Shown one piece after another: positions 1-8,572 of a DNA stretch of 64,000 bases. Made by a program: the position numbers and the translations under genes. Every line of letters starts with the position of its first letter. Within the stretch, counting starts at the first letter, position 1. The DNA lies in the NCBI GenBank assembly GCA_028281285.1, contig JANQKF010000019.1, positions 297,928 to 361,927 on the forward strand. Reading direction: 5' to 3'. The notes beneath the pieces were generated by a model, which searched no databases, had not been told where the DNA came from, and worked only from the letters and a program-made list of their open reading frames with translations. The stretch is from Cyclobacteriaceae bacterium. GTDB lineage: Bacteria; Bacteroidota; Bacteroidia; Cytophagales; Cyclobacteriaceae.

Positions 1-2
1 AA

Positions 3-179
3 TTGATATTTAAGATGAGTCGGCTTGAAGGAAAGCGAAATCAGGAGATTGCTGAAGAGTTGAATATTTCAAAACGAACCGTTGAAACGCAGATAAGCAA
101 CGCATTAAAGAAGTTAAGAGTTGAAATTTTTCAGTACCTCAAGGGGCTGATTTTCATAGTGTTACATTTTTTTTCATAA
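3..179 (+). CDS. ECF (FecI-type) RNA polymerase sigma factor, C-terminal end only
   Basis: The frame is open from the left edge and stops with TAA at 177-179. The translated tail contains the sigma-70 region 4 helix-turn-helix: a run reading EGKRNQEIAEELNISKRTVETQI is followed by a basic ALKKLR end. This is the domain that contacts the -35 promoter element. A hydrophobic, Phe-rich tail follows it. The next gene, 57 bp downstream, is a FecR-type anti-sigma factor, the usual partner of FecI-like ECF sigma factors in Bacteroidota. The N-terminal part, including region 2, lies outside the window, so the subfamily is inferred from region 4 and from context. Confidence 0.82.
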   Translation: MIFKMSRLEGKRNQEIAEELNISKRTVETQISNALKKLRVEIFQYLKGLIFIVLHFFS

Positions 180-236
180 AAATTCAAAAACCAATTACGT
201 GTAATTTATAACCCAAACGTCACAGAAGTACAAGGC

Positions 237-1214
237 ATGAATAGCAACAAATCAAAAATCGAGGATCAACTATTGATTCGTTTTCTGAACGAGGATGTTC
301 TTCCGGAGGAAAAGGAGAAAGTTGAATCGTGGCTGGATGCTGATGATGAAAACAGGCTATATCTCGAAAGAGTGAAGTCAGTTTGGAAAGATTCATCAGC
401 GATCAGACTCTTCGATCAGATTGATGTTGACAAAAACTGGAATGATGTGAGTTCAAAGTTAGGCTTTGATTCTGCACAAAAGTCCAGGCAAGTATTCATG
501 TTGCCAAGAGTAATGAAGATTGCAGCGGCAATTATATTGATTGCTGCATTCGGATTTTTAGTTTCTCAGTTTACACAGAGACCTGCTGAAATGATGACGT
601 TGACTGCAACTGGCAGCGGAACATCAATTGAGTTGCCGGATGGCACCGAGGTTTGGCTGAATCAAGGTTCACAGCTGATCTATCCTTCAAGATTTGCTTC
701 CTCCCAGCGTGAGGTGGAACTGAAAGGAGAAGGATACTTTGAAGTTGAGCACGATCCTAATCATCCGTTCCTTGTGAACGTAGGCCCAACACAAACAAAA
801 GTATTGGGTACCTCATTCAACCTTAGAGAGGCAACAGCGGCAAATCCCACTGAATTAGTCTTGGTAACCGGAAAAGTACAATTCACACTGGGGGCGAATC
901 AGGTGATTCTGGCTCCTGGGGATCGGGTTGTGGTTGACGAGAATGGCGAGTTGGTGAAGGAGGTAAATCCGGACCTGAATTTTATGGCGTGGAAAACGCG
1001 CACATTGATTTATGAAAATGTGAAAATGGAGCAAGTAATCGAAGACATTACAAAGCTCTATAAAATTAATGTAACAATTGAAGATTCGTCCTTTATGGCT
1101 CGACCACTTAATGCCAAATTCGAAAACGATCCTATTGAAGAAGTAATGGAGAGCATCGAATTGATTTTTGGAGTAGAGGTCACAAAACAAGGTGATAACT
1201 ATATCATCAAATAG
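237..1214 (+). CDS. FecR-family anti-sigma factor
   Basis: 325 residues, typical for Bacteroidota FecR. The N-terminal cytoplasmic part (about 1-90) is acidic and helical and should bind the sigma factor. One membrane helix lies at about residues 92-113 (KIAAAIILIAAFGFL). The FecR sensor domain follows, with ELPDGTEVWLNQGSQL, a GEGYFEVEHD segment and VLGTSFNLR. A C-terminal DUF4974-like region (about 255-325, ENVKMEQVIEDI) ends the protein. In the family model, FecR relays the signal from the STN domain of a TonB receptor to the cytoplasmic sigma factor. The preceding gene is the sigma factor and the next one is an STN-bearing receptor, so this is a complete three-part trans-envelope signalling set. 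Confidence 0.93.
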   Translation: MNSNKSKIEDQLLIRFLNEDVLPEEKEKVESWLDADDENRLYLERVKSVWKDSSAIRLFDQIDVDKNWNDVSSKLGFDSAQKSRQVFMLPRVMKIAAAIILIAAFGFLVSQFTQRPAEMMTLTATGSGTSIELPDGTEVWLNQGSQLIYPSRFASSQREVELKGEGYFEVEHDPNHPFLVNVGPTQTKVLGTSFNLREATAANPTELVLVTGKVQFTLGANQVILAPGDRVVVDENGELVKEVNPDLNFMAWKTRTLIYENVKMEQVIEDITKLYKINVTIEDSSFMARPLNAKFENDPIEEVMESIELIFGVEVTKQGDNYIIK

Positions 1215-1258
1215 TCAGGCTGCGAAGGACATGATTAAATTTTTTGGGTCAAAATATC

Positions 1259-3898
1259 ATGAAAATCAAAGCAACATTATCCGCAATTGCGCTGCTCTTA
1301 ACGGTCAATTTGAGCGCGCAGAATCAAGGTTCGGTCCTTGATAAACAGGTCAGCATATCCGCTGAGCAGGTCAATATCACCGCTATACTACGGCAATTGG
1401 AATCAACAGGGCTTTCTCTGGCCTATTCTGAGCAAACCTTTGCCGGTGAGCGTAAGATCAGTTTCGATGGTAGTACGAGAACAGTTAAAGCCATACTTTC
1501 ACAGCTCTTTGCCGGTACTACTATTCGCTTTAAGGCATTAGGCAACAAAGTACTGATCTATGAAGAGGCACAGGAGATCACACAAACGGTAAGAGGAAAG
1601 GTGTTGGATCCAGAATCCAATCAGCCGATAATTGGTGCAAACGTAGTGATTCCTGGTAGTGATCCCTTGCTTGGTGCTTCCACTGACCTTTATGGTCGTT
1701 TCAAAATTGAAAACGTGCCTGTCGGTCGACACAACTTTCAAGTCACATTTATGGGTTACAAGCCAAGGAACCTGGCTAACGTCACGGTTGATTCCGGCAA
1801 AGAGGTTGTCTTGAACATTTCAATGCAGGAGTCGATCACTGAGTTGGAGCAGGTGGTTGTAACTGCTGAAATTGATAAGTCGATTCCTCTCAACGAAATG
1901 GCTCTCATTAGTGCGAAATCATTCACGGTAGAAGAAACAAGTCGATATGCAGGCAGCTTCAATGATCCGGCTCGAATGGCCACCACGTATGCCGGAGTTG
2001 CCGGAAGTACAGATGACACTGAGAACAGTATCATTATTCGGGGGAATTCCCCAAGAGGACTGTTGTGGAGGCTGGAAGGGGTTGAAATTCCCAACCCGAA
2101 CCACTTCGCAGCTGAAGGGGCTTCCAGTGGTGCGATCAGTATGTTGAATAGTAATGTGCTCGCCAATTCTGATTTTATGACGGGAGCCTTCCCAGCGGAA
2201 TATGGGAATGCGTTTTCAGGAGTATTTGATCTCAAGTTGAGAAATGGTAACAATGAGAAAAGAGAATATGCCATACAAGCAGGATTGCTTGGAGTTGATG
2301 CTTCATTTGAAGGGCCCATTAAAAGATCCTCTTCTGATCTGCCAAATGCCTCTTATTTAGTCAACTATAGGTACTCCACAATTACCATGTTGGAGTCCCT
2401 GGGTTTGGAAATTGCCGGAGAAGGTGAGAAGGTACCTGCATTTCAGGATCTGGCTTTCAAAGTGCAGATTCCCACTCGCAAAATGGGGACGTTTTCAGTT
2501 TACGGTTTGGGTGGTGTAAGTGAGGCTAGCGACATTGCCAACAGCATTTTTCAAGGACAGGAATTCAATGCAGAAGAATCAGAGAAGTACCAGATGGGTT
2601 TATTAGGCTTTTCGAATATTCTAAATGTAACACCTAGCTCTTTTCTTGAAACGAGCTTGACACTTTCAAGAAATAAATACAACTATTTTGAAGAGGCCTT
2701 TAGACTTTCAGAGGATCAAACCCAAGGCTATGTATACTTAAGTGATACTGAGGAATATACCAACGATGCTCTGCGTCTGTCAATGGCCTACAGCTTAAAG
2801 CACAATGCCAGACATAGTTCCAAAATCGGATATGTTCTAAGCAATCTTACTTACGATTTGGATGCTGTTGGGAATCTTGATCAGGAGGTTCCGCTCTACC
2901 GATCTCAAGAAGAAGGAAATTATTCCATGATCCAGGCATACTATAGCCATCGATTCAATCTATCCGATCGACTGTCGGTGACAGGAGGAATTCACTATAT
3001 CCGCTTAGGCTTGGATGGACAGGACAATTATGAGCCCCGATTTGGATTGAAGTGGCAATTCAAAGAAGACCAATCATTAAGCTTTGGCTTTGGCGTCCAC
3101 AGTAGAAGAGAGGAGGCTTCCCTTTATTTCGCAGAACTGGCTTTGAATGACAACACTTATATTCAGCCAAATACAAAATTGGATTTAGCCAAAGCCAGAC
3201 ACTATGTGATTGGCTATGATCGAAACTTTGGAAACGACTTCCATTTAAAGTTGGAAGCCTATTATCAGGATTTATACAATATTCCGGTTTCCGCGGATCC
3301 ACTAAGTCAATATTCATCTTTGAATCAGGAAGATGCCTACCAACGCGTGGTCCTCGTCAATGAAGGCAAAGGAGAGAACTATGGGTTGGAACTAACGTTT
3401 GAGAAGTTCTTTTCAAAAGGCTACTTCTTTTTACTCACAGGATCTTTATATGAATCAAAGTACGAGACGCTTTCGGGTGAAAAGTACAACACGCGATATA
3501 ACGGCAAATACAATTCAAATTTCGTAGCTGGCAAAGAATGGAATTTAGGAAGAGCAGACAAGCAAAAGACCTTTAGCATCGGTATCGAGACCATTTTTGC
3601 CGGGGGTGCTCGGGTAAGAGAAATAGACCTTGAGGCTTCAAGAACAGAAGGTAGGACGGTATTGGTACCTAATCAACCCTTTGGTAGGCAGCTTAAAGAC
3701 TATGCACGGATTGATTTTCAACTGGGATTGAAAACCAATAAGAAAGGAGTCACCCATGAGCTAAGACTGGATGTTCAGAATTTGATGTCCAGAAGCAATG
3801 TGTTGGCTGAAAGATACGATCCAAATACACAATCAATTGTACCGTGGGCATTTTCCGGAGAATTGATTCCGGTATTGAGCTATAAGGTGACATTTTGA
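1259..3898 (+). CDS. TonB-dependent receptor with STN signalling domain and carboxypeptidase-regulatory-like domain
   Basis: About 879 residues. A frame-compatible TTG lies 15 bp upstream at 1244, but ATG 1259 is preferred because a clean signal peptide starts there (MKIKATLSAIALLLTVNLSAQ). Domains in order: STN domain, about residues 25-85 (KQVSISAEQVNITAILRQLE); a carboxypeptidase-D-like beta-sandwich, about 110-170 (GKVLDPESNQPIIGANVVI); a plug with SIIIRGNSPRG; then a 22-strand-type beta-barrel ending in an aromatic (VLSYKVTF), as expected for BAM insertion. It imports a ligand across the outer membrane using TonB energy, and the STN domain should signal to the adjacent FecR. The substrate is not evident. 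The Fec-like arrangement suggests, but does not prove, an iron chelate. Confidence 0.92.
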   Translation: MKIKATLSAIALLLTVNLSAQNQGSVLDKQVSISAEQVNITAILRQLESTGLSLAYSEQTFAGERKISFDGSTRTVKAILSQLFAGTTIRFKALGNKVLIYEEAQEITQTVRGKVLDPESNQPIIGANVVIPGSDPLLGASTDLYGRFKIENVPVGRHNFQVTFMGYKPRNLANVTVDSGKEVVLNISMQESITELEQVVVTAEIDKSIPLNEMALISAKSFTVEETSRYAGSFNDPARMATTYAGVAGSTDDTENSIIIRGNSPRGLLWRLEGVEIPNPNHFAAEGASSGAISMLNSNVLANSDFMTGAFPAEYGNAFSGVFDLKLRNGNNEKREYAIQAGLLGVDASFEGPIKRSSSDLPNASYLVNYRYSTITMLESLGLEIAGEGEKVPAFQDLAFKVQIPTRKMGTFSVYGLGGVSEASDIANSIFQGQEFNAEESEKYQMGLLGFSNILNVTPSSFLETSLTLSRNKYNYFEEAFRLSEDQTQGYVYLSDTEEYTNDALRLSMAYSLKHNARHSSKIGYVLSNLTYDLDAVGNLDQEVPLYRSQEEGNYSMIQAYYSHRFNLSDRLSVTGGIHYIRLGLDGQDNYEPRFGLKWQFKEDQSLSFGFGVHSRREEASLYFAELALNDNTYIQPNTKLDLAKARHYVIGYDRNFGNDFHLKLEAYYQDLYNIPVSADPLSQYSSLNQEDAYQRVVLVNEGKGENYGLELTFEKFFSKGYFFLLTGSLYESKYETLSGEKYNTRYNGKYNSNFVAGKEWNLGRADKQKTFSIGIETIFAGGARVREIDLEASRTEGRTVLVPNQPFGRQLKDYARIDFQLGLKTNKKGVTHELRLDVQNLMSRSNVLAERYDPNTQSIVPWAFSGELIPVLSYKVTF

Positions 3899-3959
3899 TC
3901 AACAAGAAACTCTCACCACAACCAAGAATAAAAACAATCAAGTCAAAAACTAAAAAACA

Positions 3960-4595
3960 ATGAAGAAGGTAATTATCATTTGTACACTGTTTCTAATGGC
4001 AAACAGTGTGTTCTCACAAGACCGAAATAATGGAGAATACAGAACCATTTTCGGTGGAAACGGAATCAAGTCTCACGGAGGTTATGGAGCCGTCACTACG
4101 GGTTACTCAAGAATTGCGGATCGCGATGCAATATTGATAGGAGGTCATGGTGCATGGCTAATCGATCACCGTATCGGTATTGGTATTTCGGGAACAGGAT
4201 TCATGACCGAAAGGAAATATGATACAGAGCTCGACTCACGCTACATGTTGGCCGGGGGCTATGGAGGTCTAAGATTGGAGTATATCATCTTGCCCAACAG
4301 TCCTGTGCACCTCTCTATTCCAATAACCATCGGAGCAGGAGGTGTAGGCTATTCAAGGTCTGAGTCCGATTTTGAAATTGACGGAAGTCTTGACAGTAGC
4401 GCATTCTTTGTGTTCGAACCGGCTGTAGAATTAGAATTTAATCTAATTCGATTGATGCGCATGTCTATTGGTGCCAGCTACCGCCATACTTCGGATGTTA
4501 GCCTCAGGTATGTCAATTCTTCGCAACGAATTGTTGGTCAGGATGCTATGAGGGGATTTTCGGCCACTATTAGTTTTAAATTTGGTAAATTCTAA
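3960..4595 (+). CDS. Small outer-membrane beta-barrel-like protein, unknown function
   Basis: 211 residues with a signal peptide (MKKVIIICTLFLMANSVFS). The mature part alternates glycine/aromatic beta strands (GGYGGLRLEYIIL, EPAVELEFNLIRL, MSIGASYRH) and ends in SFKFGKF with a terminal Phe, the usual signature of a small outer-membrane barrel. It starts 61 bp after the TonB receptor in the same direction. The C-terminal part of the next gene is a clear paralogue: it shares the GGYGG..LEY, P..PVH, EP.IELEFN and MS.GA.YR positions. I do not recognise a named family. A role as an accessory barrel for the FecR/TonB system is inferred from position only. Confidence 0.75.
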   Translation: MKKVIIICTLFLMANSVFSQDRNNGEYRTIFGGNGIKSHGGYGAVTTGYSRIADRDAILIGGHGAWLIDHRIGIGISGTGFMTERKYDTELDSRYMLAGGYGGLRLEYIILPNSPVHLSIPITIGAGGVGYSRSESDFEIDGSLDSSAFFVFEPAVELEFNLIRLMRMSIGASYRHTSDVSLRYVNSSQRIVGQDAMRGFSATISFKFGKF

Positions 4596-4639
4596 TGCCA
4601 CCATTTGTCAATTCAATACGTCTATAGAGGCAGTAAGAA

Positions 4640-5965
4640 GTGAATAGGTTCATTCTATATATAGTACTCGGCATAACGCCCATTTCGGTGATGGCTCAGG
4701 GCTTTGAGAAAATTCTTGAGCGCAAGGTGAGTATTAATGTCACGAATGAACCTATAAAATCTGTTTTGAAGCGTTTGGAAGACCTCGGAGACTTCAGCTT
4801 TGCTTACACTCCGGAGTTGTTTGATGTGAACAAAAAAATTACAATCGATGCAAAGGAGGAACCTCTCCAGAAGATACTCAAAGAAGTACTCAGCGGAGAA
4901 AAAGTGGAATGCAAGGAGGTCAATAACAAGATCTTCATTCGAAGGAAAAAAGTCACCGGTGGTCAGGCTTTACAAAATGATACAAAGAGACAACCAACTC
5001 GTAGGCGTTCAATCCAACCCATCACCCGGTCGGATAAGACGACATCAGAGAAAGCGGTTGTACGCGGCATAGAGGTGAAGTCGGCTGATACAGTGCTCAG
5101 GGAGCGTGCTGATGCACCTCAGAATCTGAAGAGTCAAACTGTATCAAATGCTATTGGTGATTTGGATGGTGACAAGATCAATGTTGATACAGCGTCAAAG
5201 GAACCATCGGCTACTGTGATAGGAGAAAAGATGCATGGCCAAAGGGAATTGGCTAGGGAGGAGTTTGAAATCAATAAGATAGAAAAACTCTCTGTTGGGC
5301 CTTCGGAATTCCTTAGTTATGGTGGATCTACCTCCGAAAGACCTAGGTTTACACGAGTAAGACCCACCGTTGAATATGAGTGGCCGGAAGATGGAAAAAG
5401 AGAAAAGGCGCCAAGGGAAAGGAAGCCGAAGGAAGAAAAGAAGTTCAGGGTCTTTGGAGCTTCTACAACTTCGTACTCTCAGATTGGAGACAAGGGGGGT
5501 ATTGTTATGGGTGGACGAGGTGCACTCTTACTCAACAAGCGATTTGGAGTAGGTTTGGCTGGTTATGCCTTTCAAACCGGGACTTTTGACGACACATTTC
5601 TTTCGCAGAGTGACTTCAGATATTCCGGAGGATATGGGGGAGTTTTGCTCGAATATACGCTCACTCCGGACAAACCCGTTCATGTGACTTTTCCGATGGT
5701 ATTTGGAATAGGAGGGGCCGTATACTCCCAAGCCCAACTCACCGATTCTAAGTTGGTCATTGATTCGCAGGCGATTCTAGTTGCAGAGCCGGGAATTGAA
5801 TTAGAGTTCAATGTTATCAAGTACGTGAAGATGTCTTTTGGAGCTACCTATCGAATCACCTCAAATGCTACTCTCACACAAGAGGGAAGACAGAGTGAAA
5901 TACTTTCCAGTCGGGGACTTAATGGCCTGACTGCCGGATGTACCGTGAAGTTTGGAATTTTTTAA
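4640..5965 (+). CDS. STN domain fused through a charged linker to an outer-membrane barrel-like domain
   Basis: 441 residues from a GTG start. A signal peptide (about 1-19, ending VMAQ) is followed by an STN domain at about residues 25-88 (KVSINVTNEPIKSVLKRLE, ending NNKIFIRRKK). Next comes a long low-complexity linker rich in K, R, E and T (about 90-265, including APRERKPKEEKK). The C-terminal domain, about 270-441, is paralogous to the whole of the preceding gene and ends KFGIF. STN domains are known from the periplasmic ends of FecA-type receptors and secretins, where they contact FecR or other partners. Here the STN sits on a small barrel instead of a TonB receptor. A second input to, or competitor for, the adjacent FecR is an inference. 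Confidence 0.78.
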   Translation: MNRFILYIVLGITPISVMAQGFEKILERKVSINVTNEPIKSVLKRLEDLGDFSFAYTPELFDVNKKITIDAKEEPLQKILKEVLSGEKVECKEVNNKIFIRRKKVTGGQALQNDTKRQPTRRRSIQPITRSDKTTSEKAVVRGIEVKSADTVLRERADAPQNLKSQTVSNAIGDLDGDKINVDTASKEPSATVIGEKMHGQRELAREEFEINKIEKLSVGPSEFLSYGGSTSERPRFTRVRPTVEYEWPEDGKREKAPRERKPKEEKKFRVFGASTTSYSQIGDKGGIVMGGRGALLLNKRFGVGLAGYAFQTGTFDDTFLSQSDFRYSGGYGGVLLEYTLTPDKPVHVTFPMVFGIGGAVYSQAQLTDSKLVIDSQAILVAEPGIELEFNVIKYVKMSFGATYRITSNATLTQEGRQSEILSSRGLNGLTAGCTVKFGIF

Positions 5966-6018
5966 TTGGAAAATGCATGATGCGAATCAAGCATTGCATT
6001 TAGTTAATACTCATAAAC

Positions 6019-6690
6019 TCAAACCCGCCTGATATCAGGCGGGTTTTTAATGAAATCCATAAGTTCCAAGTGGTCATTCACAGTGGTGAAAGCTCCTACA
6101 TCCAGAAGTCTTTCTTTATATCCATCAAGAATATGGCTACCACCAAGAAAGCCAATCACCTGAAGTCCGGCTTTATGGGCGGCCATGACTCCAGTGGTAC
6201 TGTCCTCAACAACCACAATATCCCCTTTAGGGATACCTATTTCTTGCATGGCCAATTCATAAACCAACGGGCTGGGTTTTGGAGCGGCCACCTGTTCAGA
6301 AGAGAAAAGGCTCCCTTTAAAATGGTGCTCGATCTTAAACTTGCTCAGTGCATTTTCGATATAGTTGACACTACTGTTGGAGACCACAGATTTTGGGAGA
6401 TCGATTTGGGCCAATGCCTTCTGAACACCTGAGATTGGACGGATGTTGCTTTTGACATTGGTCTCAATTTCTCTTACCCCTAAACGAATATCCAAATCAC
6501 TGGATAGCTCATTGGCAGCCTGTAGTTCACGAATAATACCCGAGAAGGTTTTGCCAGTATGATTTTGAATAAACGACTCTGTGGTGATATTGACTTGGTT
6601 TTCCCGAAGCCAGGCCGACATCACTTCGGCCGCCACGATTTCGGTATCTAATAGGACACCATCACAATCAAATATGATATGTTTGAGCAA
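6019..6690 (-). CDS. HAD-superfamily phosphatase / beta-phosphoglucomutase-like hydrolase
   Basis: 223 residues. The start is TTG, fixed by the HAD motif immediately after it. Motif I is FDCDGVLLDTE with nucleophile D8 and acid/base D10; motif II is SNSSVNYIE; the motif III lysine lies in APKPSPLVYE; motif IV is VVVEDSTTGVMAA. The helical cap between motifs I and II places it in subfamily I with beta-phosphoglucomutase and the GS1/YcjU-type sugar-phosphate phosphatases. The substrate cannot be named. It starts 2 bp after the LOG-family gene, so the two are co-transcribed. Its last codons (PPDIRRV) are written by the hairpin that terminates the opposing operon. Confidence 0.9.
   Translation of the reverse strand: MLKHIIFDCDGVLLDTEIVAAEVMSAWLRENQVNITTESFIQNHTGKTFSGIIRELQAANELSSDLDIRLGVREIETNVKSNIRPISGVQKALAQIDLPKSVVSNSSVNYIENALSKFKIEHHFKGSLFSSEQVAAPKPSPLVYELAMQEIGIPKGDIVVVEDSTTGVMAAHKAGLQVIGFLGGSHILDGYKERLLDVGAFTTVNDHLELMDFIKNPPDIRRV
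6022..6047 (+). terminator. Rho-independent terminator overlapping the convergent gene's 3' end
   Basis: A perfect 26-bp palindrome (stem AAACCCGCCTGAT) is followed on the plus strand by TTTTT. It terminates the sigma/FecR/TonB operon. The same bases encode the last residues of the HAD gene on the other strand. The T-run is good only on the plus strand. Confidence 0.85.
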
Positions 6691-6692
6691 CC

Positions 6693-7397
6693 CTAGAAGT
6701 TTGGAGTCAACAAGTATTGTGAATAGAAGTCGTCTATGACTTTGACAGCTTCAGTGGCATCTTCAACCACGTTGATCAAGTCCAGATCTCCTGGACTGAT
6801 ATTACCTTCACCCAACATTGTATTTCTAACCCAGTCTAACAATCCACCCCAATAGCTTTTGCCAACTAATACGATCGGGAACCTGCCAATCTTTGCGGTT
6901 TGAATTAAGGTTATCGCCTCAAAAAGTTCGTCCAGTGTTCCGAATCCTCCGGGCATCACGATGAAGCCTTGTGAGTATTTCACAAACATCACTTTTCGTA
7001 CAAAGAAGTAATCGAAGGAAATGAGTTTATCAGGATCTATGTAGATGTTATTTCCCTGCTCATGGGGCAATTCAATATTCAGTCCTACTGACTTACCGTT
7101 TTCACTGTTAGCCCCTTTATTACCAGCCTCCATAATACCGGGTCCACCGCCAGTAATGACTCCATAGCCATGGCGCACTAATTTTGCTGCGATTTCCTCA
7201 GCCATTTTGTAGTACTCATGATTTGGTTTGGTCCGTGCCGAACCAAAAATGGAAACACATGGTCCGATTTTGCCCATTTTTTCAAAACCATCAACAAATT
7301 CCGCCATTACCTTGAAAATGGCCCAGGAGTCGTTGGTTTTAATTTCATTCCAGTCCTTATCCTTAAAAGCCTGTCTTATCTTGTCTTCACTATTCAT
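6693..7397 (-). CDS. LOG-family (TIGR00730-type) nucleotide phosphoribohydrolase
   Basis: 234 residues, normal length. It carries the family hallmarks: a first glycine-rich strand with SIFGSARTKP, then GVITGGGPGIMEAGNKGA, and the catalytic PGGFGTLDELFE (PGGxGTxxE). Characterised relatives are lysine-decarboxylase-like Rossmann enzymes that remove ribose 5-phosphate from cytokinin or adenosine monophosphates; bacterial family members are broadly nucleotide 5'-monophosphate hydrolases. Cytoplasmic; no signal peptide. It lies between the epimerase (50 bp upstream) and the HAD phosphatase (2 bp downstream) on the same strand. A shared role in nucleotide or sugar-phosphate clean-up is inferred from this layout. 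Confidence 0.92.
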   Translation of the reverse strand: MNSEDKIRQAFKDKDWNEIKTNDSWAIFKVMAEFVDGFEKMGKIGPCVSIFGSARTKPNHEYYKMAEEIAAKLVRHGYGVITGGGPGIMEAGNKGANSENGKSVGLNIELPHEQGNNIYIDPDKLISFDYFFVRKVMFVKYSQGFIVMPGGFGTLDELFEAITLIQTAKIGRFPIVLVGKSYWGGLLDWVRNTMLGEGNISPGDLDLINVVEDATEAVKVIDDFYSQYLLTPNF

Positions 7398-7447
7398 ATA
7401 TAAAAAATTATTAAGCCTTAAGTTAACGTAATTCCCTTGTGAAAAGG

Positions 7448-8350
7448 TTACCTGTTTTTTAAATCTTGAAGTGCCCCTTGCAGTTTAGGAAACTTGAATT
7501 GGTAGCCAGCTTCCTGAATTTTGGTACTACTTACCTTCGAACCTCCGAGTACTATAGATGCCATTTCACCTAACATCAATTTGAGTACCAGCTTGGGAAC
7601 TGGAATAGGTAAATAGGTCTTTCCGAAAGTTTTGGCGGCTTCCCTTGTGAACTCCCGATTTGTCAGAGGCCTAGGCCCCACGATATTAAATGGACCTTCA
7701 AGCCCGTCATTATCAAAAAGGAACTTGATCATTCCACAGACATCGTCAATATGGATCCAGCTCATAAACTGTCGTCCATTACCAAGGGGAGCAGCTACCG
7801 GGGGCTTAGTCAATTCTACCAATGCACCACCCTTGTTACTGAGCACTACACCAATTCTTAACTGAACAAGCCGTACTTCAAGCTCCTTGAACCTTCTTGT
7901 CGAGGCTTCCCATGCATCAGTCACATGAGCAAGAAAGTCGCTGCCAGTGGGGCTGTCCTCCATCATCATGGCAGGGTTATTTCCTGAACCGTAAATGCCG
8001 ATGGCCGAGGCTGCGATAATAGTTTTGACCGAATGTTCGGACGACTTCAGTTTGTCGTAAAGTAGTCGTGAAGTCTGGGTTCTACTTTCCAGGATCACGT
8101 TCTTTCGTTGTTGACTCCACTTCTCATCGGCTACACCTGCCCCTGCAAGATGAATTATGGTATCCACCCCGTTCAGGGCACCGTCCTCAAGGTGATCAGT
8201 CTCGTAGTCCCAAGTAAAGACAGTATGATCCGATGGATGACTTTTAGTTCTGCTTAAAACAGATATACTATGACCGTCTTTTATCAAGAGTGGAATGAGT
8301 GCTTTTCCTACAAGTCCGGTACCCCCGGTGATTAGAATCTTATTGGGCAT
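7448..8350 (-). CDS. TIGR01777-family NAD(P)-binding epimerase (SDR39U1-like, YfcH type)
   Basis: 300 residues, the usual family length. The N-terminal Rossmann motif is ITGGTGLVGKALIPLL (GGxGxxG), with DTIIHLAGAGVADEKW after strand 4 and a catalytic-type ASAIGIYGSG segment. The C-terminus has the DUF1731-like part (LTNREFTREAAKTFGK, ending GYQFKFPKLQGAL). Members are atypical short-chain dehydrogenases of unproven substrate. The start follows from the Rossmann motif beginning at residue 5. It is the first gene of a three-gene minus-strand operon with LOG and HAD genes, and a good promoter lies just upstream. Confidence 0.93.
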   Translation of the reverse strand: MPNKILITGGTGLVGKALIPLLIKDGHSISVLSRTKSHPSDHTVFTWDYETDHLEDGALNGVDTIIHLAGAGVADEKWSQQRKNVILESRTQTSRLLYDKLKSSEHSVKTIIAASAIGIYGSGNNPAMMMEDSPTGSDFLAHVTDAWEASTRRFKELEVRLVQLRIGVVLSNKGGALVELTKPPVAAPLGNGRQFMSWIHIDDVCGMIKFLFDNDGLEGPFNIVGPRPLTNREFTREAAKTFGKTYLPIPVPKLVLKLMLGEMASIVLGGSKVSSTKIQEAGYQFKFPKLQGALQDLKNR

Positions 8351-8361
8351 ATCTACTAAAG

Positions 8362-8392
8362 TATAAATACAACGTGGATGTTTTCATTCAAA
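8362..8392 (-). promoter_or_regulatory. Candidate Bacteroidota sigma-A promoter for the epimerase/LOG/HAD operon
   Basis: On the minus strand a TTTG (8389-8392) is separated by exactly 19 bp from TATTTATA (8362-8369). The Bacteroidota consensus is TTTG-N19-TAnnTTTG, so six of eight -7 bases match. Transcription would begin only about 6 bases before the ATG at 8350, giving a nearly leaderless mRNA. Confidence 0.5.
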
Positions 8393-8409
8393 GCATAAAA
8401 AAGAGGCCG

Positions 8410-8518
8410 TTCCAAAAAACCACATAGCCACCCTCGCAGGAGCGGGGATTTCATTATCCCGGAGATAAATCTTTGTAGAGATTCCCGTTTTCACGGGAAT
8501 GACTCATTTTTTTTGGAA
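8410..8518. repeat. Small structured intergenic element bounded by inverted repeats
   Basis: TTCCAAAAAA at 8410-8419 is the inverted complement of TTTTTTGGAA at 8509-8518. Two hairpins lie between them: GGGAT/ATCCC (8445-8460) and ATTCCCGT-TTTC-ACGGGAAT (8481-8500). The layout resembles a REP-like or MITE-like unit, but no second copy was seen in the window, so its mobility is unproven. The second hairpin with the following T-run could also end plus-strand transcripts. Confidence 0.35.
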
Positions 8519-8527
8519 AGGACATAA

Positions 8528-8556
8528 AAAAACCGCTCCAATTTGAAGCGGTTTTT
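8528..8556 (-). terminator. Rho-independent terminator of the TonB receptor gene
   Basis: The stem AAAAACCGCT / AGCGGTTTTT has a 9-base loop and, read on the minus strand, ends in a run of T. It lies 17 bp beyond the stop of the receptor gene. Confidence 0.85.
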
Positions 8557-8572
8557 GTCGAAATATTTTTGA

